From Intestinibacillus sp. Marseille-P6563 (GTDB lineage Bacteria > Bacillota > Clostridia > Oscillospirales > Butyricicoccaceae): a stretch of DNA of 64,000 bases. The notes below the pieces were generated by a model. It did no database searches. It was given only the letters and a program-made list of their open reading frames with translations, and was not told the origin of the DNA. Position 1 is the stretch's first letter, and each line of letters opens with the position of its first letter. The translations under genes were made by a program, and so were the position numbers. The stretch is from NCBI RefSeq assembly GCF_900604335.1, contig NZ_UWOD01000002.1, positions 1,178,001-1,242,000 of the forward strand. The letters run 5' to 3'. Below, piece after piece: positions 61,958-64,000 of the stretch.

Positions 61958-63163
61958 ATGAAATACGTAATCGTCTTAGGGGACGGCATGGCCGATGAAC
62001 CGATCGAAGCGCTGGGCGGCAAGACGCCGCTGGCCTTTGCCAAGACCCCGATGATCGACCAGCTGGCGCAGACGGGTGAAGTCGGCCTGGCCAAGACCAT
62101 CCCGACCGGCATGAAACCGGGCAGCGATACGGCCAACCTCGCCGTACTGGGCTATGACCCGGAGAAATATTATTCGGGCCGCTCGCCGCTCGAAGCGCTG
62201 AGTATCGGTGTGCCCATGCAGGCGACCGACATCGCCCTGCGCTGCAATACCGTCACCCTATCCGATGAACCCGGCGTTCCCTATGCCGAGCGCACCATCA
62301 TCGACCACAGCGCCGATGAAATTTCGACCGCAGACGCAGCCCAGCTCATCGAAGCCGTGCGTCCGGTGTTTGAAAATGAAACCTATCAGTTCTATGTTGG
62401 CACCAGCTACCGCCATTGCCTGATCTGGGCTGGCGGCGTCGTGCAGGACATCACGCCCCCGCATGACATCCTGGGCAAGGTCATCGGCGACTATCTGCCC
62501 GAAGATCTCAAGCTGCGCGCCATGATGGAGCAGAGCTTTGACATTCTGGACAACCATCCGTTGAACGTCGCACGTGCCAAGGCGGGCAAAAACAAGGCCA
62601 ATTCGCTCTGGTTCTGGGGCGCAGGCACCAAGCCGGCCCTGTCGTCGTTCACCGAAAAGACCGGCAAGCGCGGCGCAATGATTTCGGCCGTCGACCTGCT
62701 CAAGGGCATCGCAGTCGGCGCAGGCATGCAGGTTCTGGAGGTCGAAGGCGCCACCGGCGGCCTGACCACCAACTACGAAGGCAAGGCGGCTGCGGCGGCC
62801 AAGGCGCTGCTGGAGGACGGCAATGACTTTGCCTACATTCATGTCGAAGCGCCCGACGAAATGGGCCACCAGGGCAGCGTAGAGAACAAGGTCAAGGCCA
62901 TTGAGTATCTGGATGGCCGCGTCATCCGTCCGCTGTACGACGCGCTGACGGCCTCGGGTGAGGATTTCCGCATGCTCATCCTGCCCGACCATCCGACGCC
63001 CATCCGCCTGCGTACGCACATCGGCGACCCGGTCCCCTATCTGCTGTATGACAGCACGGCTAAGCTGGGCACCGGCGCTCTTTACAATGAAGCATCGGCG
63101 CAGCAGACCGGCGTCTATATCGAAAAGGGCTACACCCTGATCGACCATCTGTTTGAGCGGTAA
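61958..63163 (+). CDS. apgM: Cofactor-independent phosphoglycerate mutase, archaeal type
   Basis: 401 residues from the ATG at 61958, with AAAGGAGAA upstream. Alkaline-phosphatase fold: metal-binding Asp in VLGDGMADEP, catalytic Ser in KPGSDTANLAVLGYDP (about 59), HVEAPDEMGHQG and LPDHPTPIRLRTHIGDPVP. Interconverts 3- and 2-phosphoglycerate in glycolysis. This ApgM form is widespread in archaea and in a subset of Clostridia. Monocistronic. Confidence 0.93.
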   Translation: MKYVIVLGDGMADEPIEALGGKTPLAFAKTPMIDQLAQTGEVGLAKTIPTGMKPGSDTANLAVLGYDPEKYYSGRSPLEALSIGVPMQATDIALRCNTVTLSDEPGVPYAERTIIDHSADEISTADAAQLIEAVRPVFENETYQFYVGTSYRHCLIWAGGVVQDITPPHDILGKVIGDYLPEDLKLRAMMEQSFDILDNHPLNVARAKAGKNKANSLWFWGAGTKPALSSFTEKTGKRGAMISAVDLLKGIAVGAGMQVLEVEGATGGLTTNYEGKAAAAAKALLEDGNDFAYIHVEAPDEMGHQGSVENKVKAIEYLDGRVIRPLYDALTASGEDFRMLILPDHPTPIRLRTHIGDPVPYLLYDSTAKLGTGALYNEASAQQTGVYIEKGYTLIDHLFER

Positions 63164-63165
63164 CA

Positions 63166-63199
63166 CAAAAGCGGCTCCCAAGTTGGGAGCCGCTTTTTT
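63166..63199. terminator. Bidirectional terminator, apgM / desulfoferrodoxin-like remnant
   Basis: Stem AAAAGCGGCTCCCA / TGGGAGCCGCTTTT with A and T runs at both sides, between two converging stops. Confidence 0.9.
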
Positions 63200-63200
63200 C

Positions 63201-63671
63201 TCAAACCAACTGATAGAACAAACCATGCTGGCTGCAATACCAGACCAGCTTGCCGTGCCCCAGCCGGGGCAGACGGGTCTGCAAATCCCATTCGGGATAC
63301 TGCCGCCGCAGCACCAGCGCATCGCCGGTCAACAGGGCGACAAAGCTGATGTAATGGTCCTTTTCCATCGGATGCCCGGAACTGACAAAATAGTCGTTTT
63401 CAATCAGTTCCACATTTAATTTTTCCTCCGCCTTGTACGGTGTCAGCGCGGTCAGCTTCTTGCCGCAGCAGGACAAACTGGTGTCGGCCGACGCGGTCAA
63501 AATATTCCCGCATTGCGGGCATACAAAAAATTTCAGGTGTTTCATATTGCCTCCTGTCCGTTCGTTTTCGCCCAGGTCGCCGGCCAGCAGGCCTTCCAAG
63601 TCGACCCCCAGCGCCCGCGACAGGTCGGGAAGCAAAGACACGTCTGGACAGCCGCCGCCGGTTTCCCTTAG
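63201..63671 (-). pseudogene. XRE-regulator/desulfoferrodoxin fusion, 5' end removed by element insertion
   Basis: The desulfoferrodoxin-like half is whole: FFVCPQCGN and LSCCGKK form the small iron site, HPMEKDHYISF and WYCSQHGLF part of the superoxide reductase site (the first His is missing). Upstream in the same frame is CPDVSLLPDLSRALGVDLEGLLAGD, the end of an XRE helix-turn-helix (PDvsLLxxLAxxLGV...LLxG). The frame then reaches TAA at 63672-63674, before the rest of the DNA-binding domain. In Clostridia these parts form one protein. ATG 63545 has AGGAGG upstream, so a 114-residue desulfoferrodoxin-like protein (63201-63545) may still be made. The gene appears split by the adjacent element. 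Confidence 0.75.
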
Positions 63672-63702
63672 TTAAAGATATTGTTGGGTATCTCAAGATG
63701 TG
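63672..63702. other. Probable end of an integrated mobile element
   Basis: Sequence between the truncated XRE domain and the stop of a serine recombinase. It contains no gene and should hold the element's end and crossover dinucleotide. Exact position cannot be fixed from one junction. Confidence 0.5.
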
Positions 63703-64000
63703 TCATTCGATTTTGCCGATAAAGCGGTAGAAGATTTCTACCTCCCGTTCCCGGCTTCCGTCCTCACTTTTGACCGCTTCATGGACAAGGATTTTTTCAA
63801 TCAGCGTATTCAGAAGTTCAGCCGTCAATTCTGTGGGATTGACATACTGTTTCATCAGACCTATCCACTTTTCAGCGTCAACCGCTGTCTGGGCGGCGGC
63901 CTCCATCGCTTCGTGAAGCCGTTCAATTTTTGCGTCCAATTCTCGCTGTTCGCCCTGATACTTTTCGGACAGCATATTGAAATTGTATTCTGTAATGCGT
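63703..64000 (-). CDS. Large serine recombinase, C-terminal end (5' part outside window)
   Basis: About 99 in-frame codons visible, continuing past the window edge. The coiled coil KYQGEQRELDAKIERLHEAMEAA is followed by WIGLMKQYVNPTELTAELLNTLIEKILVHEAV and REREVEIFYRFIGKIE, the DUF4368-type C-terminus of large serine recombinases found at the ends of Tn4451-like transposons and related integrative elements. Catalytic domain not visible. Being the outermost gene with its stop about 30 bp from a disrupted host gene is the typical layout. Confidence 0.85.
   Translation of the reverse strand, partial: RITEYNFNMLSEKYQGEQRELDAKIERLHEAMEAAAQTAVDAEKWIGLMKQYVNPTELTAELLNTLIEKILVHEAVKSEDGSREREVEIFYRFIGKIE

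Overview
The window looks like a chromosomal segment of an anaerobic, spore-forming Clostridia member, probably Oscillospirales and near Butyricicoccus/Agathobaculum (inference). Support comes from spoIID-spoIIQ, an rnfCDGEAB complex, anaerobic class III ribonucleotide reductase, desulfoferrodoxin, AGGAGG ribosome sites, mid-range GC and strongly biased codon use. No rRNA, tRNA or CRISPR array was seen.

Region 1 (1-31 kb) is an accessory surface-variation locus. Six large S-layer-type genes share an almost identical signal-peptide and SLH start but have divergent C-terminal parts, and they lie on both strands. Only the copy at 11834-15676 has a complete expression setup: sigma-A promoter, 5' hairpin, AGGAGG site and ATG. 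Four copies begin at the shared sequence with no usable start codon, so they look like silent cassettes. A fifth (17222-20860) has its own promoter but a poor ribosome site. A tyrosine recombinase gene lies between the two promoter-bearing copies, in a 1.6-kb segment bounded by inverted copies of the shared sequence. Each complete S-layer gene faces, tail to tail across a shared terminator, a small gene for a phage fibre-like protein (five pairs). An FG-GAP/SLH surface protein and an HExxH protein also sit in the array.

Region 2 (31-50 kb) is ordinary core genome: citrate synthase, spoIID, spoIIQ, an iron-dependent alcohol dehydrogenase, the Rnf operon, an orphan histidine kinase, GAPDH, desulfoferrodoxin, a ferritin-like protein, an nrdD-glycyl-subunit-nrdG cluster in which the glycyl-radical domain is a separate 66-residue protein, and a DUF4914 protein.

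Region 3 (50.5-58.6 kb) is a compact phage-type packaging and head operon (small and large terminase, portal, scaffold, capsid, adaptor, neck-like and internal-protein-like genes). It has no visible integrase, replication, lysis or fibre genes. Its promoter shares an extended TATTATCA-type motif with the five fibre-like genes of region 1 and with the promoter in front of the second promoter-bearing S-layer copy.

Region 4 (58.8-64 kb) holds a membrane glycosyltransferase, an SNF-family sodium symporter, an archaeal-type phosphoglycerate mutase, and an XRE/desulfoferrodoxin gene cut off next to the end of a large serine recombinase, which marks the edge of an integrated element.

The most notable proposal (inference) is a recombinational S-layer switch whose cassettes each carry a phage-derived fibre gene, possibly linked through shared promoters to a domesticated capsid operon about 25-50 kb away.
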